A stretch of 64,000 nucleotides of DNA from Paenibacillus sp. OV219 (lineage in GTDB: Bacteria > Bacillota > Bacilli > Paenibacillales > Paenibacillaceae): positions 310,001-374,000 of the forward strand of contig NZ_FOCJ01000001.1 of assembly GCF_900110075.1 (NCBI RefSeq), given 5' to 3'. Position 1 is the stretch's first letter. Each line of letters opens with the position of its first letter. A model generated the notes under the pieces. That model saw nothing but the letters and a program-made list of their open reading frames with translations. It made no database searches and was not told the DNA's origin. The position numbers and the translations under genes are program-made. Shown here piece by piece: positions 8,015 to 16,446 of this stretch.

Positions 8015-8270
8015 TTTCCATCTTCCATCTTCCATCTTCCTTCTAACATCAACCATCAACTACCTACCACCTACCACCTACCACCTACCACCTACCACCT
8101 ACCACCTACCATCTTCCATCTTCCATCTTCCATCTTATGTTCTTCATATGTTCCTCATATGTTCTTCATATCTTCCATCTTATGTTCTTCATATGTTCAT
8201 CTCTTGTCCTATTTATCTTCTTCTCTTGTCCTTCTCTTGTCCTTCATATGTTCTTCTAGTGTTCTCCTTA
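8015..8270. repeat. Heptamer microsatellite and related low-complexity tract
   Basis: CTTCCAT units at 8022-8035, six perfect CTACCAC units at 8064-8105, CTACCAT at 8106-8112, then three CTTCCAT units at 8113-8133. Degenerate TTCTTCATATG units follow to about 8210, then TCTCTTGTCCT units. The tract lies between the two flanking minus-strand genes and directly upstream of the acetyltransferase ribosome site. No gene is supported in it: reading frames across it are products of the repeat. Confidence 0.9.
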
Positions 8271-8285
8271 TGTCCCTCTTCACGG

Positions 8286-9152
8286 TTACAGCTGCTGCCC
8301 CTTGCGAATCTCCGACGGTGCCTGGCTGCGCATTTTCTTGAAAACACGACCGAAGTACGTCATGTTGGAGAAACCAACGCGCTCGGCTATCTCAGTGACC
8401 GGGTAGTTCGTATCGAGAAGCAGACGCTCGGCCTCCTGCACGCGCAGCAGGTGGATATATTCGATAAGCGTCTTGCCGGTGACCTGCTTGAATACTTTGC
8501 AGAAATGCGCTTTGCTGAGATTCACCATGCGAGCCGCCTCATCGACGCTGATCGGTTCCTGGAACCGTTCACGCAGCGTATGAAGCAATTGCGTGAAGTC
8601 GTACGGCTTCTGCTTGGGTATGCGCGACAAAGCTAAAGCCTGATCCGCGCTCCGCTCGGCATAGCGGAAGTAGAGGCCGAAGATACGCAGCAGCTCTGCC
8701 TTCACTAGCAGCTCATAGCCAGGTGTCTTGCTCTGAAATTCGGCGACGAGCCGGGCGAAAGAGGCGTTCATTTCTTCGATGAATGGATCGGCTTCCAGCA
8801 TCCAGCTCGGCCACTTCAGCTGCTGCTGCAAGTATGGCACAAAATAATGATGCTCCGTAATATCGAGTCCGCTGCCCCTAACGAGCGCTTCATTGAAGAC
8901 GATGGAGATCATCTCCGTACTCGGCTCCACTGCGACGGCGCTGTGCAGCTGCTTTGTATTGACGAAGGCAAGCTCGCCTTTCTGCAACAGCTGGAACGAT
9001 GCATCAATTTGCACGCGTGCACGGCCTTCCTTCACATAGATCCATTCGATATGATCATGCCAATGCAGATGAATGCTGGAGACGAGAAATACATTGATCG
9101 GAAACGTAAGGTCAGGCATGCGCGTGTTTTCTTTCAACGGACTGACTGGCAT
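8286..9152 (-). CDS. AraC-family regulator with cupin domain
   Basis: A 288-residue regulator. The cupin half carries SIHLHWHDHIEWIYVKEGRA, and the C-terminal two-helix-turn-helix domain ends in ITEIAERVGFSNMTYFGRVFKK preceded by MVNLSKAHFCKVFKQVTG. Divergent from the oxidoreductase gene at 9348 (195 bp apart), which it probably controls. ATG 9150-9152 has GAGGAG 11 bases upstream; an internal ATG at residue 12 has a poorer site. The effector is likely a sugar but is not visible in sequence. Confidence 0.9.
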   Translation of the reverse strand: MPVSPLKENTRMPDLTFPINVFLVSSIHLHWHDHIEWIYVKEGRARVQIDASFQLLQKGELAFVNTKQLHSAVAVEPSTEMISIVFNEALVRGSGLDITEHHYFVPYLQQQLKWPSWMLEADPFIEEMNASFARLVAEFQSKTPGYELLVKAELLRIFGLYFRYAERSADQALALSRIPKQKPYDFTQLLHTLRERFQEPISVDEAARMVNLSKAHFCKVFKQVTGKTLIEYIHLLRVQEAERLLLDTNYPVTEIAERVGFSNMTYFGRVFKKMRSQAPSEIRKGQQL

Positions 9153-9347
9153 CGGTACTCAGGCTCCTCTTCGCATCCATACGATTTTATTGGAAATGGT
9201 GAGTATTTCGGTCGTGGTACCGCTTTATTTTACCAAACTATCAGAAGATTGTACGAATAGTTCGCATTTTCGTTTCTAGTCTAGCTGCATGACTTTCTGT
9301 ACGATTAAGGTAGTTTGCAATTTGCATATATAGGGAGAGAATTAACG

Positions 9348-10364
9348 ATGGCGAAGCATCGAATCGTAGTTGCCGGCTGCGGCGGAATGTCGAATACGTG
9401 GATTGATTATGCAATGCAGCGAGAAAATGCTGAAATTGTTGGCATGGTCGATATTTTTGAGGAAAGTGCGAAGACGATGGCAGCGAAAAAAGGACTTGAT
9501 GTGCCGACGTTCACCGATTTGGCTACAGCTCTCGAAGCGACTGGTGCTAATCTCGTCTTCGATGTAACGATTCCAGCGAGCCATAAGCAGATCGCAATAA
9601 CTGCGATGAGTGCTGGCTGCAATGTATTCGGCGAGAAGCCGATGGCTGAATCGTATGAGGATGCGAAGGAAATTGTCGCTATCAGCAATGAAACCGGCAA
9701 GCGCTACTCGGTGATGCAGAACCGCCGCTATTTACCGCAAATACGCTCCTTCCGCGATTTGCTTCGCGCGGATACGATTGGTACCGTTGGCTCCATTCAT
9801 GCGGACTTCTTCCTAGGCGCGCATTTTGGCGGCTTCCGTGATGCGATGGATAACCCGCTTATTATCGACATGGCGATTCATACGTTCGATCAGGCGAGGT
9901 TCATCATTGACGCGGATCCGGTATCCGTCTACTGCCACGAGTTCAACCCTCCGGGTTCATGGTACAAAGGCAATGCCTCGGCCATCTGTATCTTCGAGAT
10001 GAGTGACGGCTCGGTATTCAGCTATCGTGGCTCTTGGTGCGCCGATGGACTCAACACCTCTTGGGAATCAGATTGGCGCGTAACCGGCAGTAAGGGCGGC
10101 GCGCGTTGGGATGGAGCTGGGATGCCATATGCCGAATATGTAGATACATCGAAGCCGGAGAGCTTCATCCGTGAAATGGTCAGCGTTGAAGGCAAGCAAG
10201 GATGGAACGGGCAGCAAGGTCACTTCGGCTGCTTCGATGAGATGTTCGCAGCACTAGAGGAGGGACGCCCAGCAGAGACGGATTGCCTCGATAATATTAA
10301 GAGTGTAGCGATGGTGTTCGGCGCCGTCGAAAGCGCACGCACTGGCAAGAAAGTCATACTGTAA
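9348..10364 (+). CDS. Gfo/Idh/MocA-family oxidoreductase
   Basis: A 338-residue NAD(P)-dependent oxidoreductase. It has the Rossmann motif VVAGCGGMSNTW near residue 10, the EKP motif in GCNVFGEKPMAES, and the family C-terminal domain with HFGGFRDAMDNPLIIDMAIHTFDQ. I choose ATG 9348 (GGGAGAG 9 bases upstream) over a start 11 codons earlier that lacks a ribosome site. Single gene followed by a terminator, with a divergent AraC regulator upstream, so it forms a self-contained regulator-enzyme pair. Substrate unknown. Confidence 0.92.
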   Translation: MAKHRIVVAGCGGMSNTWIDYAMQRENAEIVGMVDIFEESAKTMAAKKGLDVPTFTDLATALEATGANLVFDVTIPASHKQIAITAMSAGCNVFGEKPMAESYEDAKEIVAISNETGKRYSVMQNRRYLPQIRSFRDLLRADTIGTVGSIHADFFLGAHFGGFRDAMDNPLIIDMAIHTFDQARFIIDADPVSVYCHEFNPPGSWYKGNASAICIFEMSDGSVFSYRGSWCADGLNTSWESDWRVTGSKGGARWDGAGMPYAEYVDTSKPESFIREMVSVEGKQGWNGQQGHFGCFDEMFAALEEGRPAETDCLDNIKSVAMVFGAVESARTGKKVIL

Positions 10365-10376
10365 ATGTTTCGCAAT

Positions 10377-10424
10377 AGCCAAGGGACGAAGGTTCAAGCC
10401 TCGCGTCTCTTGGCTTTTATTTTG
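10377..10424 (+). terminator. Intrinsic terminator after the oxidoreductase gene
   Basis: Twelve-bp stem, 10377-10388 with 10404-10415 (one G-U pair), followed by TTTTATTTT. Confidence 0.88.
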
Positions 10425-10511
10425 CCATGCGCGCCTATTCGACAGGTTTAGAGCTTTTCCTTCTGATACATAATGAGTGATATTACTCGTCAAACAGTCT
10501 AAGGGGCAGCC

Positions 10512-11939
10512 ATGTCAAAAAGCCATACTGAGTCATCCTTGCCTACGCTTGCACATACGCTCGATGAATTCGAAGACTGTACGGATCTGTTCCATCGTGA
10601 GCTACCTCACCTCGGCGTGGATGCCGTCTATTTGGATACGTTAATTAACGGAGACAAGCTGTATTATGAAGTTTTGAAGCCGCTTCATGAGCTTGAGCCT
10701 AGCCAGCTTGAAGCGTTATTCGCGCAGTCGCAGTTTGTTATTCAGACCGACTCCAAAGAGCTGATCGTGGGAATCTTGTCAGGGAGTGCGGCTGTATTTG
10801 TACATGAGCAGGCCTATTTGGTCGATGTGCGCGGTGATGAAGGCAGGTCTGTCACGCAATCGGAGATTGAGACGACGATAACCGGTCCGCACGATGGCCT
10901 GACAGAGAAGGCGAGCTTAAGCTTAGCACTTATCCGCACGCGATTAAGAAGCTCACATCTGAAGATTATCCGGCTAGGTGTCGGTGAGATGACCAAGAGC
11001 GATGTCTATATTCTTTATGTAAAAGATATCGCGAATATGGAAAATGTCCATGAAGTGATACAGCGGATAAAGGATATAGAGGTGGATGCTGTTCTCGATA
11101 CGAATATGCTGATTCAAATGATCGATGATAAGCCGTATGCCGTCTTCCCGCAAATTCTAACGACAGAGCGGCCGGATGCAGTCGTCTCGAAGCTTGTTGC
11201 AGGCAGGGTCGTCTGCATTATGGATGGCAGCCCTTCCGCGTTCAGCGTGCCTTCTACTTTCTTCGAATTCTTCACTTCTTCTGACGACTATTACCAGCGC
11301 TGGATGCTCGGGACGGCAACGCGGTTGCTGCGGTTCTTCGCATTGATTGTAACCGTCTCCTTAACAGCTCTCTACGTATCGATCACAACCTATCACTATG
11401 AGATGATTCCCGAGAACCTGTTGCTGACACTCGTTGAATCCAGAGGCAGAGTGCCATTTCCTCCGGTTTATGAAGCGCTCCTGATGGAGGTAACGATTGA
11501 GCTGCTTCGAGAAGCCGGAGCACGGCTGCCGACGAAGATCGGCCAGACGATTGGCATCGTAGGCGGTATCGTCATCGGGCAAGCGGCTGTGCAGGCGGGC
11601 TTCACGAGCAATATTCTGATTATCGCGGTTGCATTGTCGACAATCGCTTCCTTCGTCATCCCGAATTACACGATGAGTGCATCAATCCGGCTGCTCCGGT
11701 TCGGATTCATATTACTTGCCGGCCTTTGGGGAAATCTCGGGATCGCAATCGGAATTACAGCAGCGACGATCCATCTGTGCAGCATTACGAGCCTTAAGTC
11801 ATCCTATGTTACGCCAATTGCGCCTAACCAACCATACGAATGGCGGGATGTGTTCATCCGGGCACCGTTTAATTTGCTTGCGAGGCGTCCAAGCCAGTCG
11901 CGTTCGTCCAATCCAACCCGAATCAGGCCAAAGAGGTGA
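10512..11939 (+). CDS. Spore germination protein, GerAA-type A subunit
   Basis: A 475-residue A subunit of a GerA-family germinant receptor, which sits in the spore inner membrane and triggers germination on binding a nutrient. The soluble N-terminal half (1-270) includes the family run IETTITGPHDGLTEKASLSLALIRTR; the C-terminal half (about 280-440) has hydrophobic segments starting near RLLRFFALIVTVSLTALYV and the conserved PFPPVYEALLMEVTIELLREA. First of three genes in A-B-C order; the next starts 6 bases later. The germinant cannot be read from sequence. Confidence 0.95.
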   Translation: MSKSHTESSLPTLAHTLDEFEDCTDLFHRELPHLGVDAVYLDTLINGDKLYYEVLKPLHELEPSQLEALFAQSQFVIQTDSKELIVGILSGSAAVFVHEQAYLVDVRGDEGRSVTQSEIETTITGPHDGLTEKASLSLALIRTRLRSSHLKIIRLGVGEMTKSDVYILYVKDIANMENVHEVIQRIKDIEVDAVLDTNMLIQMIDDKPYAVFPQILTTERPDAVVSKLVAGRVVCIMDGSPSAFSVPSTFFEFFTSSDDYYQRWMLGTATRLLRFFALIVTVSLTALYVSITTYHYEMIPENLLLTLVESRGRVPFPPVYEALLMEVTIELLREAGARLPTKIGQTIGIVGGIVIGQAAVQAGFTSNILIIAVALSTIASFVIPNYTMSASIRLLRFGFILLAGLWGNLGIAIGITAATIHLCSITSLKSSYVTPIAPNQPYEWRDVFIRAPFNLLARRPSQSRSSNPTRIRPKR

Positions 11940-11945
11940 GTCACT

Positions 11946-13031
11946 GTGCAAAGTTCGGAGAAGCTGTCTTCGTTTCACATTGTCATTCTCGTGTATATAA
12001 CCCAGCTTGGGGTCGTTATCTTCTCACTTCCGCAGATGCTGAGTAAAGCGTTCGGTACGCACGGGTGGGTGATGAATCTCGTATTTGGTGCCATTGTCCT
12101 GCTGAATATTTTGTTAATCGGCGCTGTCTATTGGCTTGGGAAAGGGCGGTCCATCTTCGTGATTCTGCAAGCTGTACCGAAGATCATTCTCTACCCGCTC
12201 TATTTGGCCCAAATGTTCATTTGGTCGATGCTCGGCTGTCTCGTAGCCAAAGAATATGTGCTCATCTTTCAGATGATCGCATTCCCGACGACGCATCCGA
12301 TGTTCTTCAAAATAGCGCTTGATGTGCTTGTCTTCTGTCTTATGATTCAAGGCATCTATAATATTTCGAAGTCAACCACAATGTTCTTCTGGCTGACGGT
12401 GTGGATGCTTCCGGTTATTTTCTTCTTCTATGCGGATTTCAGCTGGGCTCGGCTGACGCCTTTTTTATTTCGCGGGGGAGAACTGTCCCTAAAGGATTTT
12501 GCCAATATCTATACGGCTTACCTCGGATATGAGCTTATTCTGATGTTGTTCCCCTATACGGATAAGAAATCCAAGCTGATTAGATCCTCAATCATTGGAG
12601 CATCCATTACCGTCCTATTGTACACGTATATCTGCTTCATCAGCTTCGGCTTTTTCAGCTTGAAGCAATTACAGCGGATGGCTTTTCCACTGCTTGATCT
12701 TATGGCGTATATCAGGTTTCCGTTCGTAGAACGGGTGGAGAATTTGTTCTTCGGCGCCTTCCTGTTTACGACAATCGTGACAGTCGTGATGTATCTATGG
12801 GCCGCACAAGAAACTGCGCTTCAAATGTTCAAAGGTGCGAATGTGAAGGTAGTCGCTGCAATTCTGGTCACGATTTCCTATATTGTAGCATTTTTCCCCG
12901 AGAGTTTAAGCGAGGTGCAGTTGTGGTTAAGCTTCTTCGCCCAGATTGAGATCGGGACTGCTTTCATGCTGCCGATCTTGCTTCTCATTGTGCTCGCATT
13001 GTCTAAGAAGAAAGAGGCGGCGGCTTCATGA
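11946..13031 (+). CDS. Spore germination protein, GerAB-type B subunit
   Basis: A 361-residue membrane protein of the amino-acid/polyamine/organocation transporter fold with about ten membrane segments, starting HIVILVYITQLGVVIFSLP. In GerA receptors the B subunit holds the germinant-binding site. The start is GTG 11946. Its last codons overlap the C-subunit start by 4 bases (ATGA at 13028-13031), which supports equal production of the subunits. Confidence 0.95.
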   Translation: MQSSEKLSSFHIVILVYITQLGVVIFSLPQMLSKAFGTHGWVMNLVFGAIVLLNILLIGAVYWLGKGRSIFVILQAVPKIILYPLYLAQMFIWSMLGCLVAKEYVLIFQMIAFPTTHPMFFKIALDVLVFCLMIQGIYNISKSTTMFFWLTVWMLPVIFFFYADFSWARLTPFLFRGGELSLKDFANIYTAYLGYELILMLFPYTDKKSKLIRSSIIGASITVLLYTYICFISFGFFSLKQLQRMAFPLLDLMAYIRFPFVERVENLFFGAFLFTTIVTVVMYLWAAQETALQMFKGANVKVVAAILVTISYIVAFFPESLSEVQLWLSFFAQIEIGTAFMLPILLLIVLALSKKKEAAAS

Positions 13032-14149
13032 GAAAGGATTATCATGTCATCAGCACCATCCTAGGAAGCATGCTAATTGTTCTGCTCTTGGCGGGGTGCG
13101 GCGATCAGCGCATCCTGGAGAAGCTGGGGTTCATGCAAGCGAATAGCTTCGACCTTGCAGAGAACGGTCAGCTTGAGGTCGCCATTACGATGCCAAAGGC
13201 AGAGCAGAAGACGAGCGCTCAGCGTGTAGTGCTGAGCACGAAGGCAAGAACGGGGAAGGAAGCGCGCATGAAGTTGACTAGGGAAATTAACTTGCAGATC
13301 GTGAGCGGCCAATTGCGTAACTCGCTGTTCGGCATGTCACTGGCACGGAATGGACTGCTGAAGCACCTGGATACCTATCAGCGCGATCCTTCCATCTCGC
13401 CGCGAGTCAAACTTACGATCGTGCGAGGCAGTGCCAAGAAGATGCTGGAGCAATCCTATATCCAGCATCCCATCATAAGCCGTTATATCGAAGGACTGCT
13501 GCAAAAAGAAGCAGCTGGGCGCAGTATACCGGTGTCTACTGTGTATACATTCATAAGGGATTACTATGATGACGGCATTGATCCAGTGATGGCTGTGCTT
13601 AGGAATAAAGATAATAATATTATTATTGACGGGGTTGCGCTGTTCCACGATGACCGGTACGTTGCGGAAATTCCGGCAGATGACGGACTGGTCTTCTCCT
13701 TCTTGCGAGGTTCCTTTAAACAAGGGGATCTGAGCATTCATCTGAATGAAGGGGGAGCTAACGGCGGTGACACTGTTATGTTGACCTCGATTGTGAGCAA
13801 TCGCAAAGTGAAAGTTAAGCGAGGCGCTGGCGGGAAGCCGGAATTAACCATCAAAGTGAGTCTGAAAGGGACTGTGATCGAATATACCGGCGATCATTCC
13901 ATAACCCAGCCAACGGAGAAGCGTCTGTTGGAGAAGGGGATGGAGAAAGCGCTGAATGGGCGGGGCGATCGATTGATTTCATTGATGCAGAAGAATAATG
14001 CCGACGGCTTGGGCCTTGGCATCTCGGTTCGGAGCCATTCTAGCTACAGGGAATGGAAGAAGATGAAGTGGCCGGAGATGTATCCTTCGGTGAAGGCGAA
14101 ATGCGTTTTCTCCATTGAAATATTGAATGCGGGTAAAATTGTGGAATAA
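13028..14149 (+). CDS. Spore germination lipoprotein, GerAC-type C subunit
   Basis: A 373-residue lipoprotein. The signal peptide ends in the lipobox LLAGC with Cys24 as the lipidation site. The rest is the GerAC three-domain body (for example IVRGSAKKMLEQ and the C-terminal REWKKMKWPEMYPSVK). It completes the receptor complex at the outer face of the spore inner membrane. Overlaps the B gene by 4 bases and is followed by a terminator. Confidence 0.95.
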   Translation: MRKDYHVISTILGSMLIVLLLAGCGDQRILEKLGFMQANSFDLAENGQLEVAITMPKAEQKTSAQRVVLSTKARTGKEARMKLTREINLQIVSGQLRNSLFGMSLARNGLLKHLDTYQRDPSISPRVKLTIVRGSAKKMLEQSYIQHPIISRYIEGLLQKEAAGRSIPVSTVYTFIRDYYDDGIDPVMAVLRNKDNNIIIDGVALFHDDRYVAEIPADDGLVFSFLRGSFKQGDLSIHLNEGGANGGDTVMLTSIVSNRKVKVKRGAGGKPELTIKVSLKGTVIEYTGDHSITQPTEKRLLEKGMEKALNGRGDRLISLMQKNNADGLGLGISVRSHSSYREWKKMKWPEMYPSVKAKCVFSIEILNAGKIVE

Positions 14150-14156
14150 TAGCGAA

Positions 14157-14197
14157 AGCCGGTTGCTCCCATTGGGACAACCGGCTCTATTATTTTT
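14157..14197 (+). terminator. Intrinsic terminator of the ger operon
   Basis: AGCCGGTTG (14157-14165) pairs perfectly with CAACCGGCT (14178-14186), followed by the T-rich stretch CTATTATTTTT. The convergent MFS gene ends only 16 bp beyond. Confidence 0.85.
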
Positions 14198-14212
14198 AGA
14201 AGAGCAAATTGA

Positions 14213-15688
14213 TTATGAAGCCTTCTGTTGCACAACCTTATCTTCCTGCGGCTTCGTCTTCTTAATGAAGAAAGCAAGGAGGAGCGCTGCGGCTGTTAAC
14301 CATGTTGCAATGGTGAAGGAGTGGTTTATACCCGTTACAGTTGCATGCTGAATGACATCGGCCATCTTCACTTGATCCTTCGGATCAATCTTGCCGGCAA
14401 TCGCCAGCTCTTTTGCTACGGAAGCTGCTTTGTTGGACATAATCGTTACAAGCAGCGCTGTACCTAGTGCGCCGGCTACGTTACGAAGCGTCTGCGACAT
14501 TGCGGAACCGTGTGCATTCAGACGCTGCGGCAGCTGGTTGAGGCCTGCGGTCTGAATCGGCATCATGAGCATGGACATCCCAAACATACGAAGCGTGTAG
14601 GTAACAATAAGGTGCGCATAGCTAGTATCAACCGTGAGCGTGCTGAATTCGTACGTTGTCAGCGCCGAGATGGTCAAGCCTGCGACAGCAAGCCAGCGTG
14701 CGCCGATCTTATCGAATATCATACCCGTTATCGGCGACATAATACCCATCAAGATTGCGCCAGGGAGCAGCAGCAAGCCGGAATCGACTGGTGAGAAGCC
14801 GCGGATATTCTGCAGGTAGATCGGAAGCAGAACCATACCGGAGTACATGGACATGGTAATGATGATGTTAATAATCGTTGTCAGCGAGAACATGCCGTAC
14901 TTGAAGACGTCCAGCTCAAGAAGCGGCTTCTCGGCAGTCAGTTCACGCCATACGAAGAGCACAAGGGATACGGCACCTACAATGAGGCAAGTAATTACCG
15001 TTGAGCTATCCCAGCCGTCTGCACCGGCATCACTGAAGCCATACAGTATGCCGCCGAAACCGATCGTGGATAAGATGACGCCAAGTGCATCGAGCTTCGG
15101 AGTGGAGGTCTTCACAACGTTCTTCATGGAATATGCGCCATAAACAAATGCAAACAGCGAGAGTGGCAATATAATGTAGAAGAGAACATGCCACGAGTAG
15201 TGCTCAACAACATAACCGGATAGTGTAGGACCGATTGCTGGTGCACAGATCATTGCGATCCCCATCATGCCCATCGCTTTGCCGCGTTCGGCAACCGGGA
15301 AGATGGTCAGGAAGACGATGGTCATTAGCGGCATTAGAATGCCAGCGCCTGCGGCTTGAATGAGACGGCCAAAGAGCAGGAATGTAAAGTTCGGCGAGAA
15401 GGCACATATGATCGTACCGACTGCGAACAATCCGGCTGCAGCAAGAAACAGCTTGCGTGTCGTAAAACGGGAAATTAAAAATGCGCTGATCGGTACAAGC
15501 ACGCCGTTGACGAGCATGTAACCATTGATAAGCCACTGAATGGTGTTTTCATTGACGTTCAAGTCCTTCATCATGCTCGGCAGTGCGACGTTAAGCAGTG
15601 TCTGCGCGAGTAGCGCGACGAACGCGGCTATGAGCAGTGACGCAACGATAGGGCCTCTTCGTAGTGCGGTTGAGGTAGCTGTTGTCAC
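14213..15688 (-). CDS. MFS drug-efflux transporter, DHA2 (EmrB/QacA) family
   Basis: A 491-residue major facilitator with about 14 hydrophobic segments. Motif C, a hallmark of drug/proton antiporters, is seen as IAMICAPAIGPTLSGYVVEH, and the region after helix 2 (SRFTTRKLFLAAAGLFAVG) fits motif A. It should export drugs or other lipophilic compounds by proton exchange. The start is GTG 15686-15688, 2 bases after the MarR stop, with the ribosome site inside the end of marR. It therefore forms a regulator-pump operon. Substrates unknown. Confidence 0.93.
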   Translation of the reverse strand: MTTATSTALRRGPIVASLLIAAFVALLAQTLLNVALPSMMKDLNVNENTIQWLINGYMLVNGVLVPISAFLISRFTTRKLFLAAAGLFAVGTIICAFSPNFTFLLFGRLIQAAGAGILMPLMTIVFLTIFPVAERGKAMGMMGIAMICAPAIGPTLSGYVVEHYSWHVLFYIILPLSLFAFVYGAYSMKNVVKTSTPKLDALGVILSTIGFGGILYGFSDAGADGWDSSTVITCLIVGAVSLVLFVWRELTAEKPLLELDVFKYGMFSLTTIINIIITMSMYSGMVLLPIYLQNIRGFSPVDSGLLLLPGAILMGIMSPITGMIFDKIGARWLAVAGLTISALTTYEFSTLTVDTSYAHLIVTYTLRMFGMSMLMMPIQTAGLNQLPQRLNAHGSAMSQTLRNVAGALGTALLVTIMSNKAASVAKELAIAGKIDPKDQVKMADVIQHATVTGINHSFTIATWLTAAALLLAFFIKKTKPQEDKVVQQKAS

Positions 15689-15690
15689 AA

Positions 15691-16149
15691 TTAATCTTCC
15701 TTTCGAGTTTTCTCTAAGATGTGAACAATTTGTTTGTGGATGCGGAGCAAAGCCATTTGATCGTCAGCTGAAATTTGCATAAACGGCGTAACCCAGTCCA
15801 TCTTGCTATCGACTAATCTGTTCCAGATGTGCTCGCCTTTCTCTGCAAGCCTCAGCGTAACCGAACGCCGATCCATAAGCGAACGTTCACGGCAGATGAG
15901 CTCTGCTTCTACCATTCGGTCAACAATCCCGCTTGTCGTACTGTTGCCTAGGTGCAGTTCATCGGATAAATCAGCCAGATTCATCTCGGGACTTCCGGCC
16001 AACGATCTCAGTACGAGAAATTGCTGTGGCGTAATACCGTGCTGCTGCGCGATCCTGAGGAGCATCTGATAATGGATTTGATGAATTTCGCGGAATGAAT
16101 GCAGGATCTGCACGGTTCTTTCATAGTGCTGATCATCCATAATCATCAA
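15691..16149 (-). CDS. MarR-family transcription regulator
   Basis: A 152-residue winged helix regulator. The recognition region is LADLSDELHLGNSTTSGIVDRMVEAELICRE, followed by the wing DRRSVTLRLAEKG. MarR proteins dimerise, bind palindromes in their own promoter and let go on binding phenolic or lipophilic ligands. It is the first gene of the marR-efflux pump operon, and a good candidate operator lies 70-95 bp upstream of its start. Autorepression together with the pump gene is the likely arrangement. Confidence 0.93.
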   Translation of the reverse strand: MMIMDDQHYERTVQILHSFREIHQIHYQMLLRIAQQHGITPQQFLVLRSLAGSPEMNLADLSDELHLGNSTTSGIVDRMVEAELICRERSLMDRRSVTLRLAEKGEHIWNRLVDSKMDWVTPFMQISADDQMALLRIHKQIVHILEKTRKED

Positions 16150-16217
16150 CCGTCCTTGCCATAATCGTTCTTATCCGAATAGTTCGCATGCGAAGTATTA
16201 TAAAACGATCCAATGAT

Positions 16218-16242
16218 ATATGTCAATATCGACATATGTGTC
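16218..16242. promoter_or_regulatory. Candidate MarR operator
   Basis: A perfect inverted repeat with 7-bp arms, ATATGTC (16218-16224) and GACATAT (16231-16237), around a 6-bp centre; a second, near-palindromic GACATATGTGTC overlaps it at 16231-16242. Size and shape suit a MarR dimer. The site lies in the promoter region of the marR-efflux operon. Confidence 0.5.
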
Positions 16243-16446
16243 AATTTTATTTCATTAAAATGAAAGTCATCTTGGCTTTAGCTTCTCCAACATTGTTGAT
16301 GAACTCTGCAATTTCTCTAAAATTGCGACAAAAGACCAATTTTCTGTCAGATTATTGTATAATTTCCGAAATGGATAATTCTCTCATGTAAGGGTTCCAA
16401 GGCTTGAAGCACGCTAATATGATGTGGATCGAATAAGGAGTGAACG

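Noticed and set aside
8001..8636. Plus-strand reading frame of 211 codons
   Set aside because: Its first half is the heptamer tract and its second half is antisense to the AraC gene.
10420..10511. Forespore (sigma-G) promoter for the ger operon
   Set aside because: The region has CATAATG but no convincing -35 at the right distance, so I do not list it although such a promoter is expected.
16335..16363. Sigma-A promoter for the YesN gene
   Set aside because: A good TATAAT stands at 16358-16363 but nothing like TTGACA lies 16-18 bp upstream.
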